42,672 nucleotides of DNA from Thermomicrobium sp. (GCA_026419575.1 JANZZC010000029.1:1-42672); one strand, 5' to 3'; counted from the stretch's first letter, positions 24,547 through 35,180 are shown. Notes: generated by a model from the sequence alone, not told the origin. Made by a program: numbers and translations.

Positions 24547-25608
24547 GTGACGGTTCGTGTTCCGGTCGAGGAGCTCCAGCGGTTCGTCACGGCCGTCTTC
24601 ACCCGAGCCGGCCTTTCCGAGGAAGACGCGGCTATCAGCGCCGAGATCTTGCTCGCTGCCGACGTGCGCGGCTTCGACTCCCATGGTATCGCTCGACTCG
24701 ACTATTATGTCCATCGCTTGGAGGCAGGTGCGATCAACCTGCGGCCGAACTTCCGGGCGGTCGCCGAGACGCCGGCGACGGTCGCTTTCGATGCCGACAA
24801 CGGCATGGGCTTCTCCAGTGCCTACCGGGCGATGCGGCGGTGCATCGAGAAGGCGAAGGAAGCCGGTTTCTGCCTCGCCACGGTGCGGCGGAGCAACCAC
24901 TACGGCATCGCTGGGTACTACGCGACGATGGCGCTGGAGGAGCCCGGGATGATCGGCGTCTCCATGACGAACGCGACGCCGCTCGTCGTGCCTCCCTTCG
25001 CCCGCGACGCGTTCCTGAGCACCGCGCCGATCGCCTTCGCCGTACCGGCCGGCAAGGAGCGGCCGCTCGTCTTCGACGGTGCGACGAGCACGGTGGCTTG
25101 GGGCAAGATCGAGATCGCCCGCCGCAACCGTCAACCGATTCCGCTGGGCTGGGCGCTCGACGTCGAGGGGAAGCCGACGACGGATCCCTTCGCCGCACGG
25201 TATCTCACGCCGCTCGGTGCCTTCCCGGAGCTCCGGAGCCACAAGGGATACGCGCTCGCCCTCCTGGTCGAAGTACTGTGCGGGCAGCTGGCTGGTGGCG
25301 TGTGGGCCAAGTACGTCGGTGGCTCTCGGTCGCAGACGCTCGGGCCGTCGGGTACTGGACACGCCTTCATGGCGATCCGCGTCGACGTGTTCCGTCCGCT
25401 CGAGGAATTCCTGGCCGACATGGACGACATGCTCGGGGAGCTCCGGCGCGCGCGACCGGCCGAGGGGGCCGAGCGCGTTCTCGTCCCCGGCGACCTCGAA
25501 TACGAGACCGAACTCGACCGGCGTGCCAATGGTATCCCGGTGCACCCGGAGGTGCTCGCCAAGCTGCAGGAGATCGCCGCACGCTACGAACTTTCTTTGC
25601 CGGTTTGA
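24547..25608 (+). CDS. Malate/L-lactate (Ldh_2) family NAD(P)-dependent dehydrogenase
   Basis: This is an oxidoreductase of the Ldh_2 family, which reduces 2-oxo acids such as oxaloacetate, sulfopyruvate or oxamate-type substrates without a Rossmann fold. The GTG at 24547, with GAGGAGGG about six bases upstream, gives 353 residues; the track frame starts 140 codons earlier without support. Motifs are VFTRAGLSEEDAAISAEILLAADVRGFDSHGIARLDYYV, the catalytic-His region RRSNHYGIAGYYATMA, GMIGVSMTNATPLVVPPFARDAFLSTAPIAFA, and SHKGYALALLVEVLCGQL. The length is standard. The substrate is undetermined. Confidence 0.9.
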   Translation: MTVRVPVEELQRFVTAVFTRAGLSEEDAAISAEILLAADVRGFDSHGIARLDYYVHRLEAGAINLRPNFRAVAETPATVAFDADNGMGFSSAYRAMRRCIEKAKEAGFCLATVRRSNHYGIAGYYATMALEEPGMIGVSMTNATPLVVPPFARDAFLSTAPIAFAVPAGKERPLVFDGATSTVAWGKIEIARRNRQPIPLGWALDVEGKPTTDPFAARYLTPLGAFPELRSHKGYALALLVEVLCGQLAGGVWAKYVGGSRSQTLGPSGTGHAFMAIRVDVFRPLEEFLADMDDMLGELRRARPAEGAERVLVPGDLEYETELDRRANGIPVHPEVLAKLQEIAARYELSLPV

Positions 25609-25644
25609 GGGATCGGGCAGCGAGCACGACGTGCCAGGTCCCTG

Positions 25645-26562
25645 TTACCGGAACGCGAGCGCCTTCCCGACGGCACGGATGAGAGCGTGCGCGAGGAAAG
25701 CGACGAATACCGCGATGAAGAAGGCGAAGACGAAAACGAGGAGGCCCCAGCCTAGGCTGCCGAGCCTATCGAGCCAGCCGTCGCGCTCGATCGATCCCGC
25801 GAAACTTCGTGCGATGTTCTCGAGCGTGCTCGGCCCCAGCCGGAGGGTCAGCGCCCCGGACAAGAACAGCACGAGGAGACTGGTGACGAATTCACCGAGA
25901 AGACCGCGCCGGGTCGTCCTCTCACCGGTCGTGCTCGCGACGCTGGCGACGACTCTGTCGCCCCGCCGAAGACCGATGACGTAGAATTCGCTGCCCAGGG
26001 GTAACAGCTCTTCGGTCACCTCGATCGCGGTGAGTGTCCCTCCCTCTAGTGGGGAAACGAGTGCACGTGCCCACTCCGGTGCCTCGACTGCGCTCCATTC
26101 CTTCGACTGTGACGGCCAGTACCGCAAGGCTTCGGAAAGGTCGATCCGCACCTTCCCCGACCCGTCGTCGAGGAAGACGTCTTCGTCGACTTTCACTGTC
26201 GAGCTGGTGCTCGTGTGCTTCTGTTTGGTCGAGTCCGTCTTTCTCCACCTACCGGTGACGTGCAGCTCGTAGGCAGCGGCTGCTCGTTGCGTGAGCGGTG
26301 CGCTGCGCTGCTCCGGTGTCCAGGCACGGCCATGAAGCTCGATCGGTCGCTCGCCCTGCGCTGCATCCAACGCGGCGACGCTCACCGTGCGCAAACGAAG
26401 GCTGCGTCCGAGGTCCGCCAGTCGTCGGGCGGCGACGATCGTGCTGACGATGAACGTCAAGAATGTCGAGCCGAAACCGGAAACCCACAGTGTCGTGCCT
26501 GCCCAGAGCTCGCACGATTCGCCGCAACGGCGGAGGACGATGAAGAACGTGAGCGGCTCCAT
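25645..26562 (-). CDS. Membrane protein with GIDE-like central domain, function unknown
   Basis: This is a predicted membrane protein of 305 residues. One hydrophobic segment lies near the N terminus (about 22-45) and two near the C terminus (about 220-240 and 270-298). The central soluble region (about 55-215) reads LRTVSVAALDAAQGERPIELHGRA, then APLTQRAAAAYELHVTGRWRK, DVFLDDGSGKVRIDLSEA and GSEFYVIGLRRGDRV. This resembles the GIDE/MULAN-type extracytoplasmic module found in some bacterial membrane proteins; the match is by eye only. The ATG at 26562 has GGGAGG eight bases upstream. The gene is convergent with the Ldh_2 gene, with a 36-base gap. Confidence 0.65.
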   Translation of the reverse strand: MEPLTFFIVLRRCGESCELWAGTTLWVSGFGSTFLTFIVSTIVAARRLADLGRSLRLRTVSVAALDAAQGERPIELHGRAWTPEQRSAPLTQRAAAAYELHVTGRWRKTDSTKQKHTSTSSTVKVDEDVFLDDGSGKVRIDLSEALRYWPSQSKEWSAVEAPEWARALVSPLEGGTLTAIEVTEELLPLGSEFYVIGLRRGDRVVASVASTTGERTTRRGLLGEFVTSLLVLFLSGALTLRLGPSTLENIARSFAGSIERDGWLDRLGSLGWGLLVFVFAFFIAVFVAFLAHALIRAVGKALAFR

Positions 26563-26756
26563 ATCGCCTGCCTCCCGGAAAAGTCCGTCGTTTGTCGGAT
26601 CACGGTGAGTTTACGGACACATGCCGAATCGCGTCGAGACGGCAGGTGCTCGCCGGCAGGCCAGGTCACCGCTCGCGGCTGCGAGACCGGTTCCTCCTCG
26701 GGAGGAAGTCCTGCAGGCGAGCGTTCCCGACCCGCTGCTCGGGTAGCGTGCGGCGC

Positions 26757-27284
26757 TCATCGACCTGCCAGCTGCCTGGCGCTGTCCCACCATGGTCGTT
26801 CCCAGCACTCGGGACATTGGTACGAGAGGAACCTGACCCACGCCAGGACGTCGTCCGGATCCGGTAGCCGGTGCTGGCCGTCGTCCGACCAGACCTGCCA
26901 GATCGTCCCGATCTCGTCGGCCAGGACGACGGCAGCGTGCGGCCGACCTCGCTCGTCGACGAAGCCGTAGCGGGCATGGAGCTCGTTCGCTTCGGCCAGC
27001 GCGAGCGTGACGCTCGACTCGTCTCCCTCGAGCCGGGGCACGACGATCGCGGAACCGAGCGGGACCACGGCGACTGCTCGGCAGCGTTCGGCGAGGAGGT
27101 TCGCGCTCCGGTGACCGATCGAGGCGAGGTAGGCGCGGCACTCGGTACATGGCCACTCGTGCGTGAAGACGACGAGCAGGCTCGTCCGCAGGTACGCGCG
27201 CCGGGTCGAGAACGTGGATCCATCCAGACACGGTGCTTGGAAATCGACGATCCGGTCTCCTGGTGACGGTCGTGCCGCCCGCAT
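26757..27284 (-). CDS. Thioredoxin-fold (AhpC/TSA- or Trx-like) protein with CxxC
   Basis: This is a likely redox protein of 175 residues. It begins like a peroxiredoxin (PSPGDRIVDFQAPCLDGSTFSTRRA), then has strand LLVVFTHEWPCTECRAYLASIG, where CTEC (about residues 46-49) sits at the thioredoxin active site. It continues with HAAVVLADEIGTIWQVW, typical of the fold. A second CPEC pair near the C terminus is followed by aromatic residues. No signal peptide is apparent. I start at the ATG at 27284 (MRAARPSPGD); the track start at 27524 lies inside the GGDEF gene. It follows the GGDEF gene by 40 bases and may be cotranscribed with it. Confidence 0.78.
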   Translation of the reverse strand: MRAARPSPGDRIVDFQAPCLDGSTFSTRRAYLRTSLLVVFTHEWPCTECRAYLASIGHRSANLLAERCRAVAVVPLGSAIVVPRLEGDESSVTLALAEANELHARYGFVDERGRPHAAVVLADEIGTIWQVWSDDGQHRLPDPDDVLAWVRFLSYQCPECWERPWWDSARQLAGR

Positions 27285-27324
27285 CGCGTACGCTCCGCGT
27301 CTCGGCGCTCCTGGTCCGCGACTC

Positions 27325-30300
27325 CTAGGAAGTCGCACAATCCCGAGGACGGTCGGTCGGTACCCGCGTTTCATTGTGCCACGCCGGAGCTCCCTCGCCG
27401 TCGCTGGCGGCCAGCGCTCCCCAATGCAGGACGGTGTGCGCGAGTTCGGCCGCGTCCTCCCGGTGGCGCGGTGGACCGAACAACGGACCTTGCCCGAACT
27501 GGCACCCCGAACGAGCCAAGGCAACCAGATGCGCGAGTTCGTCGATGCCCTCTGCGAAACTCACCAGGCCGAGGTCGCGCGCGACCTGGACGATCGCGCG
27601 GGCGACGGCAGCGGAGTGCGGCTGGGTCAAGAAGGCGCGGACGAAGGCTTCCGGAACCCGGAGTCCTGCTTTCGGGAGGCGCAAGAGCGGCTCGATGCTG
27701 GCAGGGGCAAGCGATGGATCGCGGACGAGGACGCCGACTCGCCGGGCGACGATCGGTTGCCATTCCCGCTCGATCCCTGGTCGCGCCAATGTCGCCATGG
27801 GGAGATCGAGCCAGAGGCGGGTGCAGTACGTCGACAATCCGCTCGGCGCTCGCTCGAGGTCCGACCAGGTTTCCGGATCGAGGAGCGCACGGCTCGGAAA
27901 GCCGACGACGACGAACGTCGATTCGGGCAGGAGTTCCAGCCACCGGCAGGCCTCGAGGAGGCTCTCCCGTGCCAGCCAGAGATCGGCCCCAGCGTTCTCG
28001 GCGATGGTCGCCAGGTCGCGTCCGCTCCGTTGCGTCCCGGCGACATCGACCCAACACGGTGTCACCTCGAAGCCGGCCAGCTTCCCACTGGGCAGGTGCA
28101 CGATCGGAAGTCCGACGAAGCCGATGCGGCGGTGTTCGATCGCCTGACGAAGTTCCTGTGCCAGCGAAAGTTCCTGCGTCGCCTCTTCGGCCAGCTGCTC
28201 GTGATAGAGGACGACGCGTCCCTTGCCGCGACGCTTGGCTTCGTACAGCGCTAGGTCCGCGTTGCGGAGCACCTCGGTGGGGGAGCACGGCCGCTCTTCG
28301 GAGCAGAGCACGATGCCGATGCTCGCGCCCAGCGACACCGTTCGCCCCTCGATCCGGAACGGCTGGGCGAGCGCGACGAGCAGGCGGGCGGCGAGCTCGC
28401 GAGCAGCCTCGCGGTCCCGGAGCGGGGCGACGACGAGAAACTCGTCGCCACCCAAGCGACCGGCCGTGTCCTCGCTGCGGACGCTCCGGCGGAGTCGCTC
28501 GGCGACCTCGCGGAGGAGCGCATCTCCAGCCAGGTGACCGAGCGAGTCGTTCACCGCTTTGAAGCCGTCGAGGTCGATGAGGAGCGCAGCGAAGGGGCGG
28601 CCGGTTCGGATCAGTTCCTCGAGCCGGGCGACGACCGCCAGCCGGTTCGCCAGGCCGGTCAGTCCGTCGCTCGTCGCCAACCGCTCGAGTTCCTGCTGGG
28701 CGCGTACCTGCTCGGTGACGTCGAAGGCGATGCCGATGACGCCCTCGATGTCGCCGGACTTGGTGCGCAGGGGCTCGAGGCGAACACGGTAGTGCCGTCC
28801 GTTCGTGTGGAACTCGTACTCCTGCGGGTCACCGGCGAGCGCAAGCCGATGGAGTCGGATCGGCAGGTAATCGGGGTCGTCGGTCCCGAAGTACTCGTAG
28901 AGACTCCGTCCCACCACTTGCCCGGGCTTGAGTCCGAGGTGCGCGAGACCGCTCCCTTCGCTCGACGTGAAGACGAGGTCGCGATCGACGGTCCAAACGA
29001 TCGCTGGCAACTGGCGGAGCGTGGCTTGCAGCCAGGCTTCGCGCTCGGCGAGCAACCGTTCGATCGTCTTGCGTTCGTCGATCTCCTCGAGGAGCTGCCG
29101 GCTCAAGGTGCGCAGACGCTCGTTCCCCTGGACTTCGCGCCAACTGACGAGGAGCGCGAATGCCAGGAGCCACGAAGCGACGAGGCCGAGGACGAGGACG
29201 ATCTGCGGGAACGGTGCCATAAGCGGCTGGGCTCGACCTGGGCCGAGCTGGACCTCGACGCGGAGCAGACCGAAGCCGGCTCGCTCGACCGGTGCAGGGA
29301 CGAGGACCCGGGGTGCGCGAGGCTCGGGTGTTCCAGCGGCGGCGATCTCCTCGCCGTTGAGGAACAGCCTGATCGCTGTCCCACGGAGGACCGCGGCCTG
29401 GATCGTCGGTGCGAAGAACGCAGGTGGATCGAGGAGCGCGAGCGCGATCGAGTTGTCGCGCTGCCAGCCGACCGCCAGCAGGGGACGCTGGTCGGGACCA
29501 GCGACCCGGAGCAACGCTGGCGAAGCGAGATGCGGACCGAGCCGGAGCGTCGAAACGCTGTCCTGGAGTTCCGGCGTTCGCTCCTCCCAGGCCTGGGCGA
29601 CGAACAGCGTCTGCCAGCCAGTCGCGGTTCGCTGGCCGTACCAGAGGAGACCGGGAACGGTCTCGTCGTTCACCCCGACGACAGGTACGCGCTCCGGGGC
29701 CAGCCGCGCAAGACGGTTGTTGAGGATCGTCCCCGCGTGGCTGGCGGCGGCGATCGCCTCGGTCCGGGTCTGCGCGCGGAGGACGTTCGCTTGCCACTGC
29801 GCCAGCACGCCGGCCGACAGTGCGGTGAGGAGCAGTCCTGTCCCCAGGGCGGCCCAGGGGGCCCAGCGCAGCGGCGAACGGCGGTGGGCACGATCCAACC
29901 GGATCGCTTCGAGGACGACCAGCAGGTTCGTCAGCCCGAGAAGGGCGATCGCGGCGAACCCGGCGGCGCCGAGCACGGGCGGTCGGAGATCGGCGAGATC
30001 GAAGCCCCAACCGATCGCCAGCGCGAGGCCGCTGACGCCGGCGATCGATCCGCTCGCGCCGGACAGGCACACGAGCTGCGGGCGGTGTCCGAGGAACGGT
30101 GCGAGGAGTGCGGTCGCCGTGAGCAGGAGCGTGACGACGAGCAGGAGCCGGGGCGGTTCCGGCTCCGCGAGCGGTGCGTCGGCGAGGAGGTTGGCCGCCG
30201 GTGCCAGGACGATTCCGGCAGCCAGTGGAACGGCCACGCATTTCCACACTGCTGCTGGCGGTGTCAGCACCCGAAGCAGCGCGAGCGCGGCGAGGAGACT

Positions 30301-30468
30301 CGCTCCGCCGAGGAGGACGAGGTCACTGCCGAGCGGCAGCAGCGCGAGCGCCGCGAGCACGACCAGCGCCGAGCCGAGGGCGATGGTCACGGCGAGCCAG
30401 CGCGCGTGAGTGCGCGGCGGACTCGCGGCGCCGGTCGTCGGTCGTTCCGGGCGCTCGGCGTCTCCCAT
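27325..30468 (-). CDS. Membrane PAS-GGDEF protein with degenerate EAL domain
   Basis: This is a 1047-residue membrane signalling protein that probably makes cyclic di-GMP. I start at the ATG at 30468 (MGDAERPERP) with AGGGA upstream; the track start is 78 codons earlier. The N-terminal half has about eight hydrophobic helices, then an extracytoplasmic region and another membrane segment near 430. A PAS domain follows (QLPAIVWTVDRDLVFTSSEG ... VIGIAFDVTEQ). The GGDEF domain (LIDLDGFKAVNDSLGHLAGD; GGDEF at 673-677) has the intact signature and an upstream RSVRSED that could be the RxxD inhibitory site. The final EAL-like domain has EVT in place of EAL (KLAGFEVTPCWVD) and lacks the usual metal residues, so phosphodiesterase activity is unlikely. 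Cyclase activity is inferred. Confidence 0.88.
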   Translation of the reverse strand: MGDAERPERPTTGAASPPRTHARWLAVTIALGSALVVLAALALLPLGSDLVLLGGASLLAALALLRVLTPPAAVWKCVAVPLAAGIVLAPAANLLADAPLAEPEPPRLLLVVTLLLTATALLAPFLGHRPQLVCLSGASGSIAGVSGLALAIGWGFDLADLRPPVLGAAGFAAIALLGLTNLLVVLEAIRLDRAHRRSPLRWAPWAALGTGLLLTALSAGVLAQWQANVLRAQTRTEAIAAASHAGTILNNRLARLAPERVPVVGVNDETVPGLLWYGQRTATGWQTLFVAQAWEERTPELQDSVSTLRLGPHLASPALLRVAGPDQRPLLAVGWQRDNSIALALLDPPAFFAPTIQAAVLRGTAIRLFLNGEEIAAAGTPEPRAPRVLVPAPVERAGFGLLRVEVQLGPGRAQPLMAPFPQIVLVLGLVASWLLAFALLVSWREVQGNERLRTLSRQLLEEIDERKTIERLLAEREAWLQATLRQLPAIVWTVDRDLVFTSSEGSGLAHLGLKPGQVVGRSLYEYFGTDDPDYLPIRLHRLALAGDPQEYEFHTNGRHYRVRLEPLRTKSGDIEGVIGIAFDVTEQVRAQQELERLATSDGLTGLANRLAVVARLEELIRTGRPFAALLIDLDGFKAVNDSLGHLAGDALLREVAERLRRSVRSEDTAGRLGGDEFLVVAPLRDREAARELAARLLVALAQPFRIEGRTVSLGASIGIVLCSEERPCSPTEVLRNADLALYEAKRRGKGRVVLYHEQLAEEATQELSLAQELRQAIEHRRIGFVGLPIVHLPSGKLAGFEVTPCWVDVAGTQRSGRDLATIAENAGADLWLARESLLEACRWLELLPESTFVVVGFPSRALLDPETWSDLERAPSGLSTYCTRLWLDLPMATLARPGIEREWQPIVARRVGVLVRDPSLAPASIEPLLRLPKAGLRVPEAFVRAFLTQPHSAAVARAIVQVARDLGLVSFAEGIDELAHLVALARSGCQFGQGPLFGPPRHREDAAELAHTVLHWGALAASDGEGAPAWHNETRVPTDRPRDCATS

Positions 30469-30613
30469 CGGCTGATCCCTCGTGACGTCGACCACGTTCG
30501 TGTCGGACACGGCGTTCGACTCCCGGAGCGGACACTCGTCCAGCATTACGGCAAGACTGCGTTGCGGTCCATGGGTAATCGGTCGGAAACGCTGCGCCCC
30601 GGAACGTACGCCG

Positions 30614-30640
30614 AAGGGGCTACCGGAACGGTAGCCCCTT
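30614..30640 (-). terminator. Hairpin terminator after nrdJ
   Basis: AAGGGGCTACCG, a three-base loop and CGGTAGCCCCTT make a perfect 12-bp stem just downstream of the nrdJ stop on the minus strand. It separates nrdJ from the GGDEF gene. Confidence 0.7.
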
Positions 30641-30665
30641 CCTAGGTCGTGCCGGTGAGGCGCCG

Positions 30666-33600
30666 TCAGCTGCAGCCGAGACTGTTCCCGCAGTTCAGGC
30701 ACTTGTAGCAGGAGCCGTTCCGCACCGTGAGATGTCCGCAGACGTCGCAGAAGGGAGCATCGCCCATCAGCTGCGAGAGCTGCTCGTCCAGAGCGTCGCG
30801 GAGAACCGAGGCACGCGCGGCGCCGTTGGCGGCAGCGGCGACGGTGACCAGGGCTGCCGCGAGCTCGGCCTGACCATTGACCCGCGGCTTCGGTCGTTCA
30901 GCGGCCGACGTGGCCGGCTGCGTCTCAGCCGCCCCCTGCTCGGGTGCGGCCTGGAGTTCCTCGCTGTTCGCTGCCGGCTGCTCGGTCGGGGTGCTCGCTG
31001 CGGGCGGCTCCGCCGGCGGCACGTGGACGAGGTCGGTGCGCCCGAGGTACTCGTAGCCGAGGACGCGGAAGATGTAGTCGATGATCGACGTCGCCATCTT
31101 GATGTTCGGGTGCCCTTCGACCATTCCCTGGGGCTCGAAGCGCTGGAAGGTAAAGGTGTCGACGAACTCTTCCAACGGCACGCCGTACTGCAGCCCCTTG
31201 GAGATGGCGATGGCGAAGCAGTTCATCAGGCTCCGGAAGGCGGCTCCCTCCTTGGCCACGTCGACGAAGATCTCGCCGAGCGTCCCGTCCTCGTACTCGC
31301 CGGTGCGCAGGTAGATCTTCTGCCCGCCGACTCGGCCCTCGTAGGTGATCCCGCGGCGCTTGGCCGGGAGCGGGCGCCGACGCGGTCGCTCGACGACCAC
31401 CACCTGCTTCTCCTGCGGCTCGCTGGTCGTGACCACAGCCTCGGTTTTCTGCTCCTTCTCCTTGTCACTGCCCAAACGGGTCGAGAGCGGCTGCGAGAGC
31501 TTGGAGCCGTCGCGGTAGATCGCCAGTGCCTTGAGGCCGAGTCGCCAGCCCTCGAAGTAGGCGTCGGCGACGTCCTCGACCGTCACCTCGTGCGGCATGT
31601 TGATCGTCTTGGAGATCGCGCCGGAGAGGAAGGGCTGAACAGCCGCCATCATCCGGATATGGCCCATGTAGTGGATGAAGCGCGTCCCGTGCTTGCCGCA
31701 CTTGTTGGCGCAATCGAAGACGGGCAGGTGCTCCGGCTTGAGGTGCGGCGCTCTCTCGACCGTCTGCCGACCGCAGATCACGTCGTTCGCTTCGTCGATC
31801 TGCTGCGCGGTGAAACCGAGCGCCGCGAGCAGGTCGAAGCCCGGCTGGCTCCACTGCTCGGGGGTGAAGCCGAGTCGGCGGAGGGTCGCTTCGCCGACGA
31901 TGTACGGCGAGAAAGCATGGCGGAGTTCGAACACACCGGGGAGCGCGGCCTCGATCCGCGCGAGATCGTCCTCGGTGAAGCCACGGGCGCGCAGCGACTC
32001 GCGGTTGACGTGCGGCGCACCCTCGAGCGAGAGTGTGCCGAGGACGTAGCGCAAGATGTCCTCGATCTGCTCGGGGGAATAGCCGAGCCGCTCGAGTGCC
32101 GGTGCGACCGAACGGTTCACGATCTTGAAGTACCCACCGCCCGCCAGCTTCTTGAACTTGACGAGCGCGAAGTCCGGCTCGATGCCGGTCGTGTCGCAGT
32201 CCATGAGGAGACCGATCGTGCCGGTGGGTGCCAGGAGGGTCGCTTGCGCGTTGCGGTAGCCGTACCGCTCGCCCAGTTCGAGCGCCCGGTCCCACGCCTC
32301 GCGCGCAGCGCGCAGGAGCTCCGGCGGGCACTGGGTCGGATCCAACCCCTGCGGCGCGATGTGGAGCCCCTCGTACTCTTCCGGATGGGCGTCGTACGCC
32401 GCCCGCCGGTGGTTGCGGATCACCCGGAGCATGTGTTCCCGGTTCTCCGGGAACGCCGGGAACGGGCCGAGCGCGGCCGCCATCTCGGCCGAGGTCGCGT
32501 AGGCCTCGGCGGTCATGATCGCGGTGATCGCTGCCGCGACGGCACGAGCTCGGTCGGAATCGTAGGGGAGTCCCATCGTCATGAGGAGCGAACCGAGGTT
32601 GGCGTAGCCCAACCCGAGCGTGCGGAAGCGATAGCTGTTCCAGGCGATCTCCCGGCTCGGGTACTGCGCCATGAGGACGGTGATCTCCAGCACGATCGTC
32701 CACAGGCGCACGGCGTGACGGAATGCGGCCACGTCGAAGCGACCGGACTTCGGGTCGTAGAACTTGAGCAAGTTGAGCGAGGCCAGATTGCAGGCGGTGT
32801 CGTCCAGGAACATGTATTCGGAGCAATTGTGCACCACGATCCCATTGGCCACGAAATGCTGGGTGCGCGGCTCGGTCAAGTCGAAGACTGGCTGCTCGCC
32901 CAGGTATTCGAGCCCGACCACTTCGTCCTCGAGCCGGTCCTCGTACACGCCCACGCCGTCGTTGAGGACTGCCAGCTTCGCTGCCTTCGGACTCTCCGGC
33001 ATGAAACCGATCTCTTGGGCGAAGCGGACGCGCGAGGAGCGGCTGATCCGAAGCGAGTGCAACGGCTGTCGCTCGTACGTGCCGCCAGGCACGCGGTCGA
33101 AGCCACCGAGCGAACGATTCCGGTCGAGCTTGGCCTTGATGCCGAACGAGAGAAGCATGAGTTGAACCTGCTGCAACAACGTCAGCGAGGTGCTTTCGAG
33201 GGAGATGTCGTAGTTCTCGTCGCCGTAGTTGGCGACGGTGCCGTCAGCAGTGAACAAGCCTCGAAGAAGTGCTGCTTGCGAGGCGCGGTCGAGCGTGAAG
33301 ACCTCGTCAGCGAAGCGCTTACCGGCCGCGCCCTGGTCGAGCACCGCGTACCGCGAGACCAAGGTGCGCACCGGCAGCGCTGAAGTGCCGACGCGAAGCA
33401 TGGTGGGGGTCTCGATCACCCGCTTCGTCCGCCGAGCCCGACCATCCTCTGCCGTTGCAGTGAAGTCGTCGAGGCTGGTCGCCAGCTTCGCCGCGAGCGC
33501 TGTCTCTTCCTTGCCGATGGTGATGAAGAGGTGACCCTGACTTCCGGTCGGACACCCATCGCCCACCGCCAGTCCAATGAGTTCCGCCAGAGTCGGATCG

Positions 33601-35105
33601 AGGCTCCGGGTACCGAACCCAGCTCCGCGGAGTTGGATCCGATCCCCCGGTCGAAGCTCGATGGCGGGAACATCCCCCCGGTTCACCGTCCAGACGCGAT
33701 GATCGGGGGTGAGATCCAGCGTGTAGCCAGCACGGGTGTGCAGTCGGTAGACCGGCTTGATTCCTGTGGGAAACACCCGCGTCACGAGCGAGGGGCGTCC
33801 GTCCCCCGCGATGATCTCGACCGTCTGACCGACGAGATCGGCGATGCGACGATAGCCCTGGGTCGTCGCGATGAGCGTGTCACCGGTCACACACGGGTTA
33901 GATGCATTGATCCGACCGGAGGCCGGGCAGGTGTGCCAATCGTTGATGGTCGTGTCGTACTGGATCCCTGGATCGGCGCACTGCCACGCTGCCTCGGCGA
34001 TCATGTGCCAGAGGTCGCGCGCCCGCACCGTCTTGGCGATACGGCCGTCGGTGCGCCAGCGGAGGTGCCATTCGCGGTCCTCCAGCACCGCCTGGATGAA
34101 CTCGTCCGGGACCCGGACCGAGTTGTTCGAGTTCTGACCGGAGACCGTCGCGTAGGCCTCGCCGTTGAAGTCGGCCGAGTAGCCGGCTGCGACGAGCGCG
34201 GCGACCTTCTTTTCCTCCTCGGCCTTCCACCGGATGAACTTCTCCACGTCGGGGTGGTCGATGTCCACGACGACCATCTTGGCGGCGCGTCGGGTGGTGC
34301 CGCCGCTCTTAATGGCCCCCGCCGCCCGGTCGAAGACCTTGAGGAAGCTCATCAGCCCGGAGGAAGTGCCGCCGCCGGAGAGCGGTTCGCCCTCGGCCCG
34401 GATCTTGGAGAAGTTGGTGCCCGAACCGGCACCGTACTTGAAGACGCGCGCTTCGCGCAGCACCAGGTCGAAGATCCCACCGGGATTGACGAGGTCGTCC
34501 TCGACCGACTGGATGAAGCAGGCGTGCGCCGAGGGATGCGAGTACGCGTCGGGCGATTGCCGGAGTTCCTCCGTCTCCGGGTCGACGTACCAGTGACCCT
34601 GCGGCGGTCCGCTGATCCCGTACGCCCAGTAGAGCCCGGTGTTGAACCACTGCGGCGAGTTCGGGGCGCCGATCTGGTGCAGCAGCATGTAGGCCAGTTC
34701 GTCCTCGAAGGCCTGCGCGTCCTCGGGCGTCGCGAAGTAGCCGTACCGCTCGCCCCAGTCGCGCCAGCAACCCACCAGGCGCCGCACCACTTGCCGGACG
34801 CTCCGCTCGGGGCCGAGCACCGGGTTGCCCTGCTCGTCCAGGATCGGCCGACCCTGTTCGTCGTACTGCGGCACACCGGCCTTGCGGAAGTACTTGGACA
34901 CGACGATGTCGGTCGCCACCTGCGACCAGTGTTCCGGCACCTCCGCGTCGGTCATCTCGAAGATGACCGTGCCGTCCGGATTGGTGATGCGGGACGCCCG
35001 GCGTGCCCAGCGGACGGTCTCGTAGGGATCCTCCCCCGGGCGCGTGTAGAAGCGTGGAATCCGCAAGCCGCGTCGCTCCTCGCTGCCGTTCCCTCGCTCG
35101 CTCAT
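30666..35105 (-). CDS. nrdJ: Adenosylcobalamin-dependent (class II) ribonucleotide reductase containing an intein
   Basis: NrdJ reduces ribonucleotides to deoxyribonucleotides with a B12-derived thiyl radical and needs no oxygen. The precursor is 1479 residues from the ATG at 35105; a GTG 12 bases upstream with AGGAAGGG is an alternative. N-extein motifs are [46 protein letters not shown] (first redox Cys), [16 protein letters not shown] and [14 protein letters not shown]. The intein interrupts the catalytic [12 protein letters not shown] motif. The C-extein continues [38 protein letters not shown] and ends in the Cys-rich tail [27 protein letters not shown] typical of NrdJ. Length without intein is about 1123 residues. 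Promoter and tandem NrdR boxes lie upstream. Confidence 0.97.
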   Translation of the reverse strand: MSERGNGSEERRGLRIPRFYTRPGEDPYETVRWARRASRITNPDGTVIFEMTDAEVPEHWSQVATDIVVSKYFRKAGVPQYDEQGRPILDEQGNPVLGPERSVRQVVRRLVGCWRDWGERYGYFATPEDAQAFEDELAYMLLHQIGAPNSPQWFNTGLYWAYGISGPPQGHWYVDPETEELRQSPDAYSHPSAHACFIQSVEDDLVNPGGIFDLVLREARVFKYGAGSGTNFSKIRAEGEPLSGGGTSSGLMSFLKVFDRAAGAIKSGGTTRRAAKMVVVDIDHPDVEKFIRWKAEEEKKVAALVAAGYSADFNGEAYATVSGQNSNNSVRVPDEFIQAVLEDREWHLRWRTDGRIAKTVRARDLWHMIAEAAWQCADPGIQYDTTINDWHTCPASGRINASNPCVTGDTLIATTQGYRRIADLVGQTVEIIAGDGRPSLVTRVFPTGIKPVYRLHTRAGYTLDLTPDHRVWTVNRGDVPAIELRPGDRIQLRGAGFGTRSLDPTLAELIGLAVGDGCPTGSQGHLFITIGKEETALAAKLATSLDDFTATAEDGRARRTKRVIETPTMLRVGTSALPVRTLVSRYAVLDQGAAGKRFADEVFTLDRASQAALLRGLFTADGTVANYGDENYDISLESTSLTLLQQVQLMLLSFGIKAKLDRNRSLGGFDRVPGGTYERQPLHSLRISRSSRVRFAQEIGFMPESPKAAKLAVLNDGVGVYEDRLEDEVVGLEYLGEQPVFDLTEPRTQHFVANGIVVHNCSEYMFLDDTACNLASLNLLKFYDPKSGRFDVAAFRHAVRLWTIVLEITVLMAQYPSREIAWNSYRFRTLGLGYANLGSLLMTMGLPYDSDRARAVAAAITAIMTAEAYATSAEMAAALGPFPAFPENREHMLRVIRNHRRAAYDAHPEEYEGLHIAPQGLDPTQCPPELLRAAREAWDRALELGERYGYRNAQATLLAPTGTIGLLMDCDTTGIEPDFALVKFKKLAGGGYFKIVNRSVAPALERLGYSPEQIEDILRYVLGTLSLEGAPHVNRESLRARGFTEDDLARIEAALPGVFELRHAFSPYIVGEATLRRLGFTPEQWSQPGFDLLAALGFTAQQIDEANDVICGRQTVERAPHLKPEHLPVFDCANKCGKHGTRFIHYMGHIRMMAAVQPFLSGAISKTINMPHEVTVEDVADAYFEGWRLGLKALAIYRDGSKLSQPLSTRLGSDKEKEQKTEAVVTTSEPQEKQVVVVERPRRRPLPAKRRGITYEGRVGGQKIYLRTGEYEDGTLGEIFVDVAKEGAAFRSLMNCFAIAISKGLQYGVPLEEFVDTFTFQRFEPQGMVEGHPNIKMATSIIDYIFRVLGYEYLGRTDLVHVPPAEPPAASTPTEQPAANSEELQAAPEQGAAETQPATSAAERPKPRVNGQAELAAALVTVAAAANGAARASVLRDALDEQLSQLMGDAPFCDVCGHLTVRNGSCYKCLNCGNSLGCS
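32826..33893 (-). mobile_element. Intein with LAGLIDADG homing endonuclease in nrdJ
   Basis: This is a 356-residue protein-splicing element, in frame inside NrdJ. Block A is [17 protein letters not shown], block B includes [11 protein letters not shown], and the splice end is [21 protein letters not shown] followed by the C-extein Cys. First Cys, penultimate His and last Asn are all present, so splicing should work. The two dodecapeptide motifs [12 protein letters not shown] and [12 protein letters not shown] keep their Asp residues, so the endonuclease may be active. Insertion lies between P and C of the NPC-SE active-site motif, which makes the first C-extein residue the radical-forming Cys. 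Confidence 0.96.
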
Positions 35106-35148
35106 GCTCGCCCCCACAATCCCTTCCTCGCGACAGCGGATCGATGGA

Positions 35149-35164
35149 CCACTAGATGTTGCGT
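35149..35164. promoter_or_regulatory. NrdR box 1 upstream of nrdJ
   Basis: CCACTAGATGTTGCGT matches all strongly conserved positions of the NrdR consensus acaCwAtATaTwGtgt. It lies just downstream of the predicted nrdJ transcription start. NrdR is the ATP/dATP-sensing repressor of ribonucleotide reductase genes. Confidence 0.68.
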
Positions 35165-35180
35165 GCACTGCTCGTGCGCA

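Noticed and set aside
30732-33383. 883-residue plus-strand ORF opposite nrdJ
   Set aside because: It lies antisense to a clear ribonucleotide reductase and intein and has no recognisable domain.
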